Program-made: the position numbers and the translations under genes
Shown here: positions 5,714 through 13,823 of the stretch, piece after piece
Numbering within the stretch: position 1 is the first letter of the stretch
How the letters are laid out: every line of letters begins with the position of its first letter
Assembly: GCA_964541615.1 (NCBI GenBank)
Contig: CAZIRA010000046.1
Coordinates: forward strand, 1-18,526
DNA length: 18,526 bases
Reading direction: 5' to 3'
Source of the DNA: UPXZ01 sp964541615
GTDB taxonomy: Bacteria; Bacteroidota; Bacteroidia; Bacteroidales; Paludibacteraceae
The notes under the pieces: generated by a model
Databases searched by the model: none
What the model was told of the DNA's origin: nothing
The model's input: the letters and a program-made list of their open reading frames with translations, nothing else

Positions 5714-7048
5714 ATGAGTAAAATAGGAATTATTATCCAACGAGAATACACTTCCCGGGTAATGAAAAAATCGTTTTTGTTGCTCACGTTTCTTACGCCG
5801 ATTTTCATGGCTGCTATGATTATACTGCCGATGTGGATTACGACGCTGAAAGACGACACTATTAAAAATATCGTGGTGGTGGACAAAACAAAATCGCTGA
5901 AAGATGTGCTGAAAAGCAACGAACAATATACGTTTGTTTTCACCGATGTTACGATTGAAGAAGTTAGAAAAGAACAATCGGATAAGAAAATTAAGAAGGG
6001 CGGAGAACTAACCGCAGTACTTTATGTGTCTGATAATCTGGTGAATAATCCTGATGCAGTGACGATCTATTCGGAAAAACAGATCAACATGGAATTGAAA
6101 ACCTACATTGCCAATGAGCTTAATAACTATGTTCGTGACCAAAAATTAGCATCGTTCAATATAAAGGACTTGAAAGAAAAAATCGAACAATCAAAATCAA
6201 ATGTCAGTATATCCACCATCAAGTGGGACAGTTCCGGCAATGAGAAAGAGGGTTCAGCTGAAATGGCGTTAATTATCGGTATGGCTGCTGCTTTTTTGAT
6301 TTACATCTTCATCATGAGCTACGGTTCGCAGGTGATGTCTGGTGTACTTCAGGAAAAAACGAGCCGAATCGTAGAGGTGATTATTTCTTCTGTTAAACCA
6401 TTTGAACTTATGATGGGAAAAATCATTGGAATTGCGCTGGTAGGATTAACCCAGTTCAGCATTTGGATTGTGTTTACGTTGATTTTGAGCACAATAGGAA
6501 CTGCTGTTTTTGGTGCCGGGTTTAATGCGTCTCCCATGCCTGAAGCTATGCAGGTGGGACAAACGGCCATTCCGGAAGGTGATTCCGCAGATATGATGAA
6601 TAAGGTTTTTTCAATGCTTTCCGGATTTGATTTTGCGAAAGTAGCAGTGCTTTTCTTACTTTATTTTCTTGGTGGTTACCTGCTTTACGCTTCACTTTTT
6701 GCCGCTATTGGATCAGCCGTGGATAACGAAACTGATACACAGCAGTTCTCCATGCCGGTCACTTTGCCCATTATTTTTGCCATATTTATTGGAATTTTTG
6801 CAGCTCAAAGCCCCGACAGTGCATTGGCATTTTGGGGATCGATAATTCCCTTCACATCACCGGTGGTAATGATGGCACGCGTGCCGTATGATGTTCCTAC
6901 GTGGCAGATTCTGCTTTCGCTTGCGGTGCTTATCAGTTCATTTATTGCCTCCACGTGGTTTGCCGGAAAAATTTACCGTACAGGAATTCTGATGTATGGA
7001 AAAAAGGTAAGCTGGAAAGAATTGTGGAAGTGGATAAGAGTAAGATGA
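5714..7048 (+). CDS. ABC exporter permease, NatB / ABC-2 type
   Basis: This 444-residue inner-membrane protein has one N-terminal TM helix (about 20-43), a large extracytoplasmic domain (about 44-180), and five or six further TM helices (about 183-204, 235-262, 307-332, 349-365, 371-389, 399-418). The stretch YGSQVMSGVLQEKTSRIVEV (203-222), with the following KPFELMMGKIIG, is the hallmark cytoplasmic segment of NatB-like ABC-2 permeases. It follows the ATPase gene by 91 bases and should form the exporter with it. The start is preceded by AGGAGG (5701-5706), an unusually good ribosome binding site for this genome, although it lies inside a repeat copy. The substrate is unknown. A strong terminator follows. 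Confidence 0.9.
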   Translation: MSKIGIIIQREYTSRVMKKSFLLLTFLTPIFMAAMIILPMWITTLKDDTIKNIVVVDKTKSLKDVLKSNEQYTFVFTDVTIEEVRKEQSDKKIKKGGELTAVLYVSDNLVNNPDAVTIYSEKQINMELKTYIANELNNYVRDQKLASFNIKDLKEKIEQSKSNVSISTIKWDSSGNEKEGSAEMALIIGMAAAFLIYIFIMSYGSQVMSGVLQEKTSRIVEVIISSVKPFELMMGKIIGIALVGLTQFSIWIVFTLILSTIGTAVFGAGFNASPMPEAMQVGQTAIPEGDSADMMNKVFSMLSGFDFAKVAVLFLLYFLGGYLLYASLFAAIGSAVDNETDTQQFSMPVTLPIIFAIFIGIFAAQSPDSALAFWGSIIPFTSPVVMMARVPYDVPTWQILLSLAVLISSFIASTWFAGKIYRTGILMYGKKVSWKELWKWIRVR

Positions 7049-7093
7049 TTTTAGAGTTATTTGGAAATTTGTCCTGACTTGTCCGATAAAATT

Positions 7094-7130
7094 CAAAAAA
7101 AAATCAGAACATCCCGTTCTGATTTTTTTT
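7094..7130. terminator. Bidirectional terminator between convergent operons
   Basis: AAAAATCAGAAC (ending 7110) pairs with GTTCTGATTTTT (from 7116) around the loop ATCCC. A-rich and T-rich tracts on the two sides give a U run in either direction. It lies between the converging NatB-like and creD genes and should end both transcripts. Confidence 0.88.
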
Positions 7131-7175
7131 AGTTCAAGTGAAACTTATTTGATGTATTAATGAATTTTACTTTTC

Positions 7176-8486
7176 TTACAGTTCATCCTTATACCACTTA
7201 ATTCTCTGTGTCAGGAACATAATTATCGCCAGAATAATAAACAACCCAATGCTTCCAATCAACATTGCTACATCTTCCAGTTGCAGAATGACGTACAGAT
7301 AAATGTACAAAATGGTAAGAATCAGTGCGAGGATTCCGGTTTGTTTCCTATTTTTGAAAATCTTATGGGCAAATACTACGATTAATCCTATTGTGGCAAT
7401 GCCGGCCAGGAGGTACGCCAATCCAAAACTCAGCTGCTCTGACAAGGAAAGCAGCAGGCTGTAAAACAGAATCAGTGCAATTCCTACCAGCAGATACTGG
7501 ATCGGGTGGATTTTTGTCCTGGTGAGCAATTCTACGAAGAAAAACACCACAAACGTAAGCGCGATAAACATCAGCGAATACTTGGCTGAGCGCATATTAA
7601 GCTGGTAATGATCCACCGTGTTGATAAGATTTACGCCGAAGCTCATATCTTCTTTTGCCGAAAAATCTGTATCAGTCCATGTTTCCGGAATATTGCGATT
7701 GAAGTGAAGCACTTTCCAATCGGCATTGAATCCTTCATTATCCAGCTTGTATTCAGGTGTGAAACTTCCGATAAATCCCGGTGATTTCCACTTGCCGCTC
7801 ACTTTCACATTTGTTGTTTGTGCGACAGGAATAAAATTAATATCGCTGCTTCCTTTCAAATCCAACTTGCTGCTGAATGAAATTGGTAGATTCGACGGAA
7901 GAAAATCAGTATTTTTAAGCGGAATAATCAATCCTTCCCCCACAAAATCATTACCACCTCCAGCAAAAGCACCAAAATGTTTTCCATTCAAATCAAAATC
8001 TATGTTGTTTGAAATTCCTCTCAAATCTGAAATCCCAATCCGCAAATAAGCCGACTGCCACTGCGGAACTCCATCAAATTGCAATGAATCTGTCGGCTTG
8101 AAATTTCCCGAAATCAACAGTTTGCTGTTGTAAAGAATCGATTTGTAAATTCCATAATGACGCTCTTCCGGAATTAAGGTTGATTTAATCGACAGATTTT
8201 CAGGTGCAAGCGTGAAACTGTGCGTTTCAGTGACTGCATTGTTTTTACTGTCGGTCGTTTTTTTCTGATAGGGGATGACCAGCACCGGGCCGTTGATGGT
8301 CTGGCTGTTGCTCCATTTCGCATTGATTTTCGAAATGGTTTCCTGACTTCTGGCTTGTCTTTCCTGGATTAGACCTTGAATCATGCTGCCCGGAATCAGC
8401 ATTAATAGTGTCAGGAATCCGATAATTACTGCTTTTAGCGTAATCGACTGGCTGAATTTCTCAGCTTTGAAATTGTTGATTTCCAT
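7176..8486 (-). CDS. creD: CreD-family inner membrane protein
   Basis: This 436-residue protein has one N-terminal TM helix (about 16-38), a large periplasmic domain with the CreD-typical GPVLVIPY (66-73) and the EERHYGIYKSILYNS region, and a C-terminal membrane domain of about five TM helices. In enterobacteria and Stenotrophomonas CreD is a target of the CreBC two-component system and affects envelope integrity and beta-lactam response; the molecular function is unknown. No creBC is present here. Instead a winged-helix regulator gene lies 87 bases upstream, and a palindromic operator candidate is in that gap. It is the last gene before the terminator. Confidence 0.88.
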   Translation of the reverse strand: MEINNFKAEKFSQSITLKAVIIGFLTLLMLIPGSMIQGLIQERQARSQETISKINAKWSNSQTINGPVLVIPYQKKTTDSKNNAVTETHSFTLAPENLSIKSTLIPEERHYGIYKSILYNSKLLISGNFKPTDSLQFDGVPQWQSAYLRIGISDLRGISNNIDFDLNGKHFGAFAGGGNDFVGEGLIIPLKNTDFLPSNLPISFSSKLDLKGSSDINFIPVAQTTNVKVSGKWKSPGFIGSFTPEYKLDNEGFNADWKVLHFNRNIPETWTDTDFSAKEDMSFGVNLINTVDHYQLNMRSAKYSLMFIALTFVVFFFVELLTRTKIHPIQYLLVGIALILFYSLLLSLSEQLSFGLAYLLAGIATIGLIVVFAHKIFKNRKQTGILALILTILYIYLYVILQLEDVAMLIGSIGLFIILAIIMFLTQRIKWYKDEL

Positions 8487-8533
8487 AAAATATTTTTTAA
8501 AATGTTGTAAATGAAATAAGTATGTCTATTTTG

Positions 8534-8559
8534 TAAAAGTACTTTGAAATGCAAAGTTA
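8534..8559 (-). promoter_or_regulatory. Promoter/operator of creD: palindrome ACTTTG-N5-CAAAGT
   Basis: The palindrome spans 8541-8557 (arms 8541-8546 and 8552-8557, spacer AAATG). On the minus strand the -7 element TAACTTTG (8559-8552) overlaps one arm, so a bound protein would block the promoter. The whole 26-bp block recurs without mismatch at 9485-9510. It lies between the regulator gene and creD, 48 bases upstream of the creD ATG. Confidence 0.75.
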
Positions 8560-8573
8560 AAGTTCAAAAAAAA

Positions 8574-8864
8574 TTACCCGATTAAATTTGCTAATGCGTC
8601 TAAATGTTCTTGAAAAATTTTCCTGCCAAGTGCAGTAATCTCATAATTTGTGTTTGGTTTCCGCCCGATAAACTGCTTTTTCGTTTCGATGTAATTCAAC
8701 CCTTCAAGCGCTTTGATATGGCTTGCCAGATTGCCGTCGGTCAGTTCCAGCAGTTCTTTCAACGTGTTGAAATCAGCCGATTCGTTGACCATCAGCACCG
8801 ACATGATCCCCAACCGTATCCTGCTGTCAAAAGCTTTATTTAAATTTGCGATGATGTTTGACAT
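8574..8864 (-). CDS. Winged-helix transcriptional regulator (HTH_34 type)
   Basis: This is a 96-residue DNA-binding protein, essentially one winged helix-turn-helix domain. The predicted HTH is around LKELLELTDGNLASHIKALE (35-54), and the wing is near residues 60-75 (KKQFIGRKPNTNYEITALG). This matches the short MarR/ArsR-like HTH_34 regulators common in Bacteroidota. There is no separate effector domain or metal-binding cysteine cluster, so the signal may be sensed through dimer contacts or a membrane partner. It starts six bases after the stop of the six-TM gene, so the two are co-transcribed. The likely targets are the two identical palindromes ahead of its own operon and of creD. Confidence 0.85.
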   Translation of the reverse strand: MSNIIANLNKAFDSRIRLGIMSVLMVNESADFNTLKELLELTDGNLASHIKALEGLNYIETKKQFIGRKPNTNYEITALGRKIFQEHLDALANLIG

Positions 8865-8870
8865 GGAGAA

Positions 8871-9470
8871 TTATTTATCGTATTTATTATGCATAAACAC
8901 TCCATAAAGAATGTGGCAGATTCCGAATCCAATAGTCCAAAACATTAGTCCCATACTAACGAATATTGCAGCCATTATACCAAAGAAAATTTCTGTCAAT
9001 CCCAGATAATGAACTTCATCGTAGGTGTATTTTGAGGCGTTGACAAGAGCAAGCCCATAAAAAATAAGGGTAATGGAAGCTATGAATTCATAATTACCCC
9101 GAATAAGCATCAAAAGGCACAATATTCCACCCACAACGAGAGGTACAGCTATGTTGTAAATCGTGTACATGGTGGCTTTATTCAATAGCCTTTGGTTTTT
9201 CTTGTGGGCTTTTTTCCGTGAGAAAAAAACGGCCAATCCAAATGAAACGAACAATACTGCCAGTGATGTGCCGGAAAGGATAATCAAATCGGTAGTTTCA
9301 TAGGGTGAGTTTGTGGCTGTTTTGTTTGCCATATAAAAGTAAGCAAATGCAGATCCAACCAATGCCGTAATGCCAGCTGATACTCCTGACAATCCACTGA
9401 GTGATAAAAACTTAGTCGATTTTTCCATCATTTCGCGGATGGCTCTCAAATCCTCGTGTTGCTTTTCCAT
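8871..9470 (-). CDS. Six-TM membrane protein of the CreD module, unknown function
   Basis: This 199-residue protein has a charged cytoplasmic-looking N-terminus (MEKQHEDLRAIREMMEKSTK) and about six hydrophobic segments (25-47, 62-83, 104-123, 128-145, 155-172, 174-193), with a basic loop RKKAHKKNQR at about 85-94. I recognise no catalytic motif. It is the first gene of the unit that includes the winged-helix regulator (six-base gap), ahead of creD. From the context I infer a membrane sensor or partner for the regulator, but nothing in the sequence proves it. The palindromic operator candidate lies 15 bases upstream of its ATG. Confidence 0.75.
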   Translation of the reverse strand: MEKQHEDLRAIREMMEKSTKFLSLSGLSGVSAGITALVGSAFAYFYMANKTATNSPYETTDLIILSGTSLAVLFVSFGLAVFFSRKKAHKKNQRLLNKATMYTIYNIAVPLVVGGILCLLMLIRGNYEFIASITLIFYGLALVNASKYTYDEVHYLGLTEIFFGIMAAIFVSMGLMFWTIGFGICHILYGVFMHNKYDK

Positions 9471-9484
9471 ATTGTTTCAATAAA

Positions 9485-9510
9485 TAAAAGTACTTTGAAA
9501 TGCAAAGTTA
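9485..9510 (-). promoter_or_regulatory. Promoter/operator of the membrane protein-regulator operon
   Basis: This is an exact copy of the 26-bp block at 8534-8559: arms ACTTTG (9492-9497) and CAAAGT (9503-9508), with the minus-strand -7 element TAACTTTG at 9510-9503. The distance to the ATG at 9470 gives a leader of about 25 bases. Confidence 0.75.
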
Positions 9511-9556
9511 GTGATTATTTCAAATATTAATAGGTAGCTTACAATATTTAACAAAT

Positions 9557-9564
9557 TATTTTTG
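9557..9564 (+). promoter_or_regulatory. Orphan plus-strand -7 element with a 10-residue ORF
   Basis: TATTTTTG matches TAnnTTTG and is followed 15 bases later by ATG (9580-9582), which opens a reading frame of only 10 codons ending at TAG 9610-9612, just before the convergent MscS gene. It is back to back with the minus-strand operator at 9485-9510. It could be a decayed gene start, a leader peptide, or chance. Confidence 0.25.
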
Positions 9565-9615
9565 CAGAATAAATAAACTATGAAAAGTATAAATAGGAGA
9601 GCGGGAAATTAGATT

Positions 9616-10893
9616 TTAATCTGCCAAACCGGTATCTGATAATTTTTCAAATATCTTCAAATCAAAATAACTAACTGCAGAAGTCAGGTGATCAAAAATA
9701 TCTGCCATGATGTTTTCGTACTCTTTCCAAATCGTAGTGTTGGTAAAACAGTAGATTTCCAATGGTAGTCCACTTTCAGTCGAAGCTAACTGTCTGACCA
9801 TGATGGTCATGTCTTTATTGATGCCTGGGTGGTTTTTCAAATAAACTTCAGTGTATTTTCTGAAAAGTCCGATGTTGGTCAGATTTCTTCCATTTACACG
9901 AATGGATCGGTCGGCTCCGATAGTTGCATTAAACGCATTGATTTCTTCCTGTTTTTCAGTAATATATCCGCTGATGGATTGAATTTTTTTGAATCTTTCC
10001 AGTTCGCTGTCTTCTATGTAGCGGAATGTGGATTGTTTCAGAAAAATGGAGCGTTTTATCCGCCTGCCGCCATCCTGTTCCATACCTCGCCAGTTTTGAA
10101 ATGAATCTGAAATCAGTGCATAAGTTGGAATAGTGGTGATAGTTTTATCGAAATTCTTTATCTTTACAGTGGTGAGCGTAATCTGAGTTACATCGCCGTC
10201 AGCATTGTATTTCGGCATCGTAATCCAGTCGCCGATGCGCACCATGTCGTTGGTGCTCACCTGAATGCTGGCTACAAAACCGAGAATTGTATCCTTGAAA
10301 ATCAGCATCATAACAGCCGATGCAGCGCCCATTGCCGTGAAAAACGCACCGAAACTTTTACCCGAGAGTATGGTGAATACTGCACCTGCACAGAAAATAG
10401 CAACAATTATCCGGATTACCTGGAAATAGCTTTCGATTGGCTTGTCACTGAATTTTGAAAGTGTCAGTAAATATTTTGAAAGTGAACTCAGGAAAGAGCT
10501 TATCAGCCAAAAGATCATCAATACGATGAAAATATTGGTCAAATTGGTGATGGTAGAAATTACCGCTGGAAAATTCTCAAAAACAATCGGTATGGTATTT
10601 CGGATCCACGTGAGGGGAGCGATCAGCGCAAGAAAAGTTGGAAATCGATTTTCCAACAGGTATTCTGCCAACTGCATTTTTGGTAATTTCCTAAGCTGTT
10701 TCAACACAGCGACAATTATTTTTCGTGCAATCCATTGGAATACCCAGGTGAAAAGCAGGACGATTGCGAGTTGAAGTAAAAGATTAAACAAGTTGATAAA
10801 ATCAGCTGATACACCCCAATTTTGTAGCAGCTGTTTTGTCCACTCCGTAACTGCAAATGTCGATTTTTCTATCTCTTCTACTTTTATTTCCAT
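9616..10893 (-). CDS. MscS-family mechanosensitive channel (YbdG-like)
   Basis: This 425-residue inner-membrane protein has about five hydrophobic segments (35-58, 84-102, 112-136, 158-176, 180-212). The last is the Gly/Ala-rich pore helix (SFGAFFTAMGAASAVMMLIF) leading into the MscS beta domain, with GDWITMP (221-227) and TTVKIKNFDKTITTIPTYAL. A ~150-residue C-terminal cytoplasmic domain follows. Length and the IKNFDKTITTIP signature fit the YbdG/mini-conductance branch. Such channels release small solutes on hypo-osmotic shock. It lies in the minus-strand block but with gaps of over 100 bases on both sides, so it may be monocistronic. Confidence 0.9.
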   Translation of the reverse strand: MEIKVEEIEKSTFAVTEWTKQLLQNWGVSADFINLFNLLLQLAIVLLFTWVFQWIARKIIVAVLKQLRKLPKMQLAEYLLENRFPTFLALIAPLTWIRNTIPIVFENFPAVISTITNLTNIFIVLMIFWLISSFLSSLSKYLLTLSKFSDKPIESYFQVIRIIVAIFCAGAVFTILSGKSFGAFFTAMGAASAVMMLIFKDTILGFVASIQVSTNDMVRIGDWITMPKYNADGDVTQITLTTVKIKNFDKTITTIPTYALISDSFQNWRGMEQDGGRRIKRSIFLKQSTFRYIEDSELERFKKIQSISGYITEKQEEINAFNATIGADRSIRVNGRNLTNIGLFRKYTEVYLKNHPGINKDMTIMVRQLASTESGLPLEIYCFTNTTIWKEYENIMADIFDHLTSAVSYFDLKIFEKLSDTGLAD

Positions 10894-10904
10894 AATAATA
10901 CGTG

Positions 10905-10920
10905 TCGATTTATGAATCGA
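10905..10920. other. Short perfect hairpin upstream of the MscS gene
   Basis: TCGATT (10905-10910) and AATCGA (10915-10920) flank a four-base loop TATG, 12 bases before the ATG on the minus strand. It could be a small operator or a leader hairpin near the ribosome binding region. A second inverted repeat, AAATTATTT/AAATAATTT (10930-10938 and 10952-10960), lies further upstream. Confidence 0.35.
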
Positions 10921-10997
10921 TCTGATGAGAAATTATTTAATGCAAATCAAAAAATAATTTTGACAATGCCATTAAATAATGTTTAATAAAATGTATT

Positions 10998-11585
10998 TCA
11001 AATATATTCCAAATGTTCAAATAAAACCCTGAAACCTATAATAACCAGCACAATTCCTCCAAAAACTTCGAAATTGAACTTAAATTTCGAGCCGAATTTA
11101 TAGCCCAAATTTACTCCAAGGTACGAAAACGCAAAAGTCGTAAGCCCGATTACAAGCACGGCTGGGATAATTCTATCAGGAAATGATGTGAAAACAAGAC
11201 CTGCAGCCATGGCATCAATGCTCGTGGCAAAGGCAAGTATCGTCAGGTATTTTAACCGGAAATTACGCTTGCCGCATTCTCCATCACAATCACAACTTTC
11301 ATCATTTTTTGCATGCTTTAAGCTTTCGAAAATCATTTTTGCTCCAATCAAAAATAAAATAACAAACGCGATCCAATGATCGACTGCCCTGAGTTCAGCC
11401 GAGAAAACCAGTCCGACTCCAAAGCCAATCAACGGCATAAATCCTTGAAAAAATCCAAAAATTACTGCCAAGAGAAGCGCTTGAGTGATTTTTAGTTGTT
11501 TTGTGCAGATGCCCCGACTGATAGATACTGCAAAACTGTCCATGGACAAACCGACGGCAATCAGCAGGATTGTTAGAAAATCCAT
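10998..11585 (-). CDS. mntP: Manganese efflux pump MntP
   Basis: This 195-residue inner-membrane protein has six TM helices in two homologous halves, each with the conserved acidic signature: GLSMDSFAVS around D16 and ATSIDAMAAG around D124. These aspartates are in the Mn2+ path of MntP. The protein lowers cytoplasmic manganese. The cytoplasmic loop between the halves contains CDCDGECG (98-105), with three Cys and several acids, as a possible extra metal site. No yybP-ykoY-like manganese riboswitch is apparent in the 157-base upstream gap. A TGTC-N6-GACA palindrome near the promoter could bind a regulator. Confidence 0.93.
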   Translation of the reverse strand: MDFLTILLIAVGLSMDSFAVSISRGICTKQLKITQALLLAVIFGFFQGFMPLIGFGVGLVFSAELRAVDHWIAFVILFLIGAKMIFESLKHAKNDESCDCDGECGKRNFRLKYLTILAFATSIDAMAAGLVFTSFPDRIIPAVLVIGLTTFAFSYLGVNLGYKFGSKFKFNFEVFGGIVLVIIGFRVLFEHLEYI

Positions 11586-11610
11586 TAGAGAAAAATGAAA
11601 TAAATTTTTA

Positions 11611-11630
11611 CAAAAATGTCGTTATTGACA
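11611..11630 (-). promoter_or_regulatory. mntP promoter region with TGTC-N6-GACA palindrome
   Basis: On the minus strand CATTTTTG (11618-11611) is one mismatch from TAnnTTTG. The palindrome TGTC (11617-11620), N6, GACA (11627-11630) overlaps its upstream edge. The position suits a repressor or activator site for mntP, but the motif is short and I cannot name a binding protein. Confidence 0.35.
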
Positions 11631-11675
11631 ATAAACTATTGAAATTTTGAAGCGTGCTAAACTTCTGAAAATGAA

Positions 11676-11717
11676 ACTATTCAACTCTTTCTTTGGTTTC
11701 GAAAAGAGTTGAATAGT
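11676..11717 (-). terminator. Strong stem-loop, probable transketolase terminator
   Basis: ACTATTCAACTCTTT (11676-11690) pairs perfectly with AAAGAGTTGAATAGT (11703-11717) around a 12-base loop. It lies 25 bases after the transketolase stop. On the minus strand the following tract is only partly T-rich (TTCATTTTC), so it may be a terminator or an mRNA 3'-end stabiliser. Confidence 0.65.
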
Positions 11718-11742
11718 ATCCATCTGCTCAATTATTTAGAAA

Positions 11743-13764
11743 TTATAAGAGAGCTTTTACTTGTTTGTAAACGTTTTCAGCTGTAAAGCCGAGTTTTTGG
11801 TCAAGAACTTTGTAAGGTGCTGAAAACCCGAAAGATTCAAGCCCCCAAACAGCTCCGTTTTCACCAACCAAACCTTGCAGGTTCACTGGAAGTCCGGCAG
11901 TTAATCCAAAACGTTTTACACCTTTTGGCAATACGCTGTCTTGGTATTCAGCTGATTGTGAGCGGAATAATCCTTCAGAAGGTACAGAAACGATGCGTAC
12001 TTTAATTCCATCGGCACGAAGCAGTGCAGCACCATCAACCAGCGTAGCAACTTCAGATCCGGAAGCAAGAAGTACGATGTCTGGATTTCCATCACATTCT
12101 ACTACATAACCACCTTTTTCAGTCTGATATGCAGCTTCTTTTCTGTTTTCAGAAGGAAGATTGGTAATGTTTTGACGGGAAAGCACCAGAGCAGTAGGAG
12201 TAGCTTCATTTTCCATCGCCATTTTCCAACTTACTGTAGTTTCTTCCACATCGGCAGGACGGAGCACTAACATCGAATTTTCGCCGTGGTGGTTTTTTAG
12301 TTTTTCCATCAAGCGGATTTGTGCTTCCTGTTCTACTGGTTCGTGGGTAGGTCCGTCTTCACCAACACGGAATGCATCGTGAGTCCAAACATATTTCACC
12401 GGAAGTTTCATGATAGCTGCCATACGAACAGCTGGTTTCATGTAATCGGAGAATACGAAGAATGTACCGCAGGCAACGAATACACCGCCGTGAAGCGCGA
12501 TACCGTTTGCCAGACAGGCCATGGTTAGTTCAGAAACACCGGCTTGAAGAAATTTACCTGAGAAATTGCCTTTTTCAAGCTGTTTGGTTTTTTTTAAGAA
12601 TCCGTCAGTTTTGTCAGAGTTGCTCAGGTCGGCACTTGAAACAATCATGTTTTCTACATTTTCTGCCAGAAAACCAAGAACGGTAGCTGAAGCCGCACGT
12701 GTAGCCTGATCAGCTTTTTGCTCAATAGATGCCCAGTTCAGATCAGGAACTTTTCCTGAGAAATAAGCGGCAAATTTTACAGCCAGTTCAGAATTATTCA
12801 ATGCCCACTCTTTTTGAGCAGTTTTTTTAGCTTTCACAATTTCTTTCAACTCTTCATTGCGGCGTGCATATAGTGCTTTTGTTTCTTCAAAAATCACAAA
12901 AGGATTTTCTGGATCACCGCCCAGATGTTTGATAGTTTCCGCAATGCTGGCTCCGGTTGCACCAAGAGGCTGTCCGTGAGTATCCACCTGATTTTCGTAA
13001 GAACTACCGTCTGCTTTCACAGCACCTTTTCCCATCACAGTATTTCCGATGATAAGCGTAGGTTTTTCAGATTCTTTTTTGGCTTCTTTCAGCGCAGTTC
13101 TGATTTCAGTAACGTCGTTTCCGTTGATTTCAATTACATTCCATCCCCAGGCGCGGTATTTCATAGCCACGTCTTCGCTTGTTACAGAATTGGTGTAGGT
13201 AGAAAGCTGAACATTGTTTGAGTCGTAGAACATAATCAGATTGTCAAGTCCCAGGTGACCGGCAATACGTCCTGCTCCTTGAGAAACTTCTTCCTGAACG
13301 CCTCCGTCAGAGATGAATGTGTAGATTGTTTGATTCATCAAATTGCCGAAACGAGCTTTCAGGAATTTGGCAGCAATGGCTGCTCCAACTGCAAACGTAT
13401 GACCTTGACCAAGAGGACCGGAAGTGTTTTCCACACCGCGATCAACATCTAATTCCGGGTGTCCGGGAGTTACACTGTCCCATTGACGGAATTGTTTCAA
13501 GTCATCCATGGAGTATTTCCCGGTCAGCGACAAAACCGAGTATAGCATCGGCGACATGTGACCAGGGTCTAAAAAAAACCTGTCGCGTCCTTCCCAACGT
13601 GGATTTTCCGGATCATATTCCAAAAATTCTGAATAGAGCACGTTGATAAAATCTGCTCCTCCCATTGCTCCTCCCGGATGGCCGGAATTTGCTTTCTCTA
13701 CCATTGCCGCTGCAAGAATACGGATGTTGTCAGCAGCAAGATTAAGTTCTTTAGTTGAATTCAT
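11743..13764 (-). CDS. tkt: Transketolase
   Basis: This 673-residue full-length enzyme transfers two-carbon ketol units between sugar phosphates in the non-oxidative pentose phosphate pathway, using thiamine diphosphate and Mg2+. Substrate and cofactor motifs are SGHPGGAMG (27-35), GPLGQG (116-121) and the cofactor motif SDGGVQEE (152-159), followed by an Asn-containing stretch MFYDSNN. The usual motif starts GDG; Ser in its place is, to my knowledge, the normal form in Bacteroides-type transketolases. The second domain has the catalytic Glu in AGVSELTM, and HDAFRVGEDGPTHEPVEQ for phosphate-sugar binding. It follows the DUF6048 gene by 59 bases, and a strong stem-loop ends it. Confidence 0.96.
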   Translation of the reverse strand: MNSTKELNLAADNIRILAAAMVEKANSGHPGGAMGGADFINVLYSEFLEYDPENPRWEGRDRFFLDPGHMSPMLYSVLSLTGKYSMDDLKQFRQWDSVTPGHPELDVDRGVENTSGPLGQGHTFAVGAAIAAKFLKARFGNLMNQTIYTFISDGGVQEEVSQGAGRIAGHLGLDNLIMFYDSNNVQLSTYTNSVTSEDVAMKYRAWGWNVIEINGNDVTEIRTALKEAKKESEKPTLIIGNTVMGKGAVKADGSSYENQVDTHGQPLGATGASIAETIKHLGGDPENPFVIFEETKALYARRNEELKEIVKAKKTAQKEWALNNSELAVKFAAYFSGKVPDLNWASIEQKADQATRAASATVLGFLAENVENMIVSSADLSNSDKTDGFLKKTKQLEKGNFSGKFLQAGVSELTMACLANGIALHGGVFVACGTFFVFSDYMKPAVRMAAIMKLPVKYVWTHDAFRVGEDGPTHEPVEQEAQIRLMEKLKNHHGENSMLVLRPADVEETTVSWKMAMENEATPTALVLSRQNITNLPSENRKEAAYQTEKGGYVVECDGNPDIVLLASGSEVATLVDGAALLRADGIKVRIVSVPSEGLFRSQSAEYQDSVLPKGVKRFGLTAGLPVNLQGLVGENGAVWGLESFGFSAPYKVLDQKLGFTAENVYKQVKALL

Positions 13765-13823
13765 TGTCTTTTTATTTGTTTGTTATATTATTTTGTTCAA
13801 TATGAATTTATGAAAACCTGAAA

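Noticed and set aside
11586..11742. Possible manganese (yybP-ykoY) riboswitch upstream of mntP
   Set aside because: The gap contains a simple 15-bp stem-loop better explained as the transketolase terminator, and no aptamer-like conserved loops.
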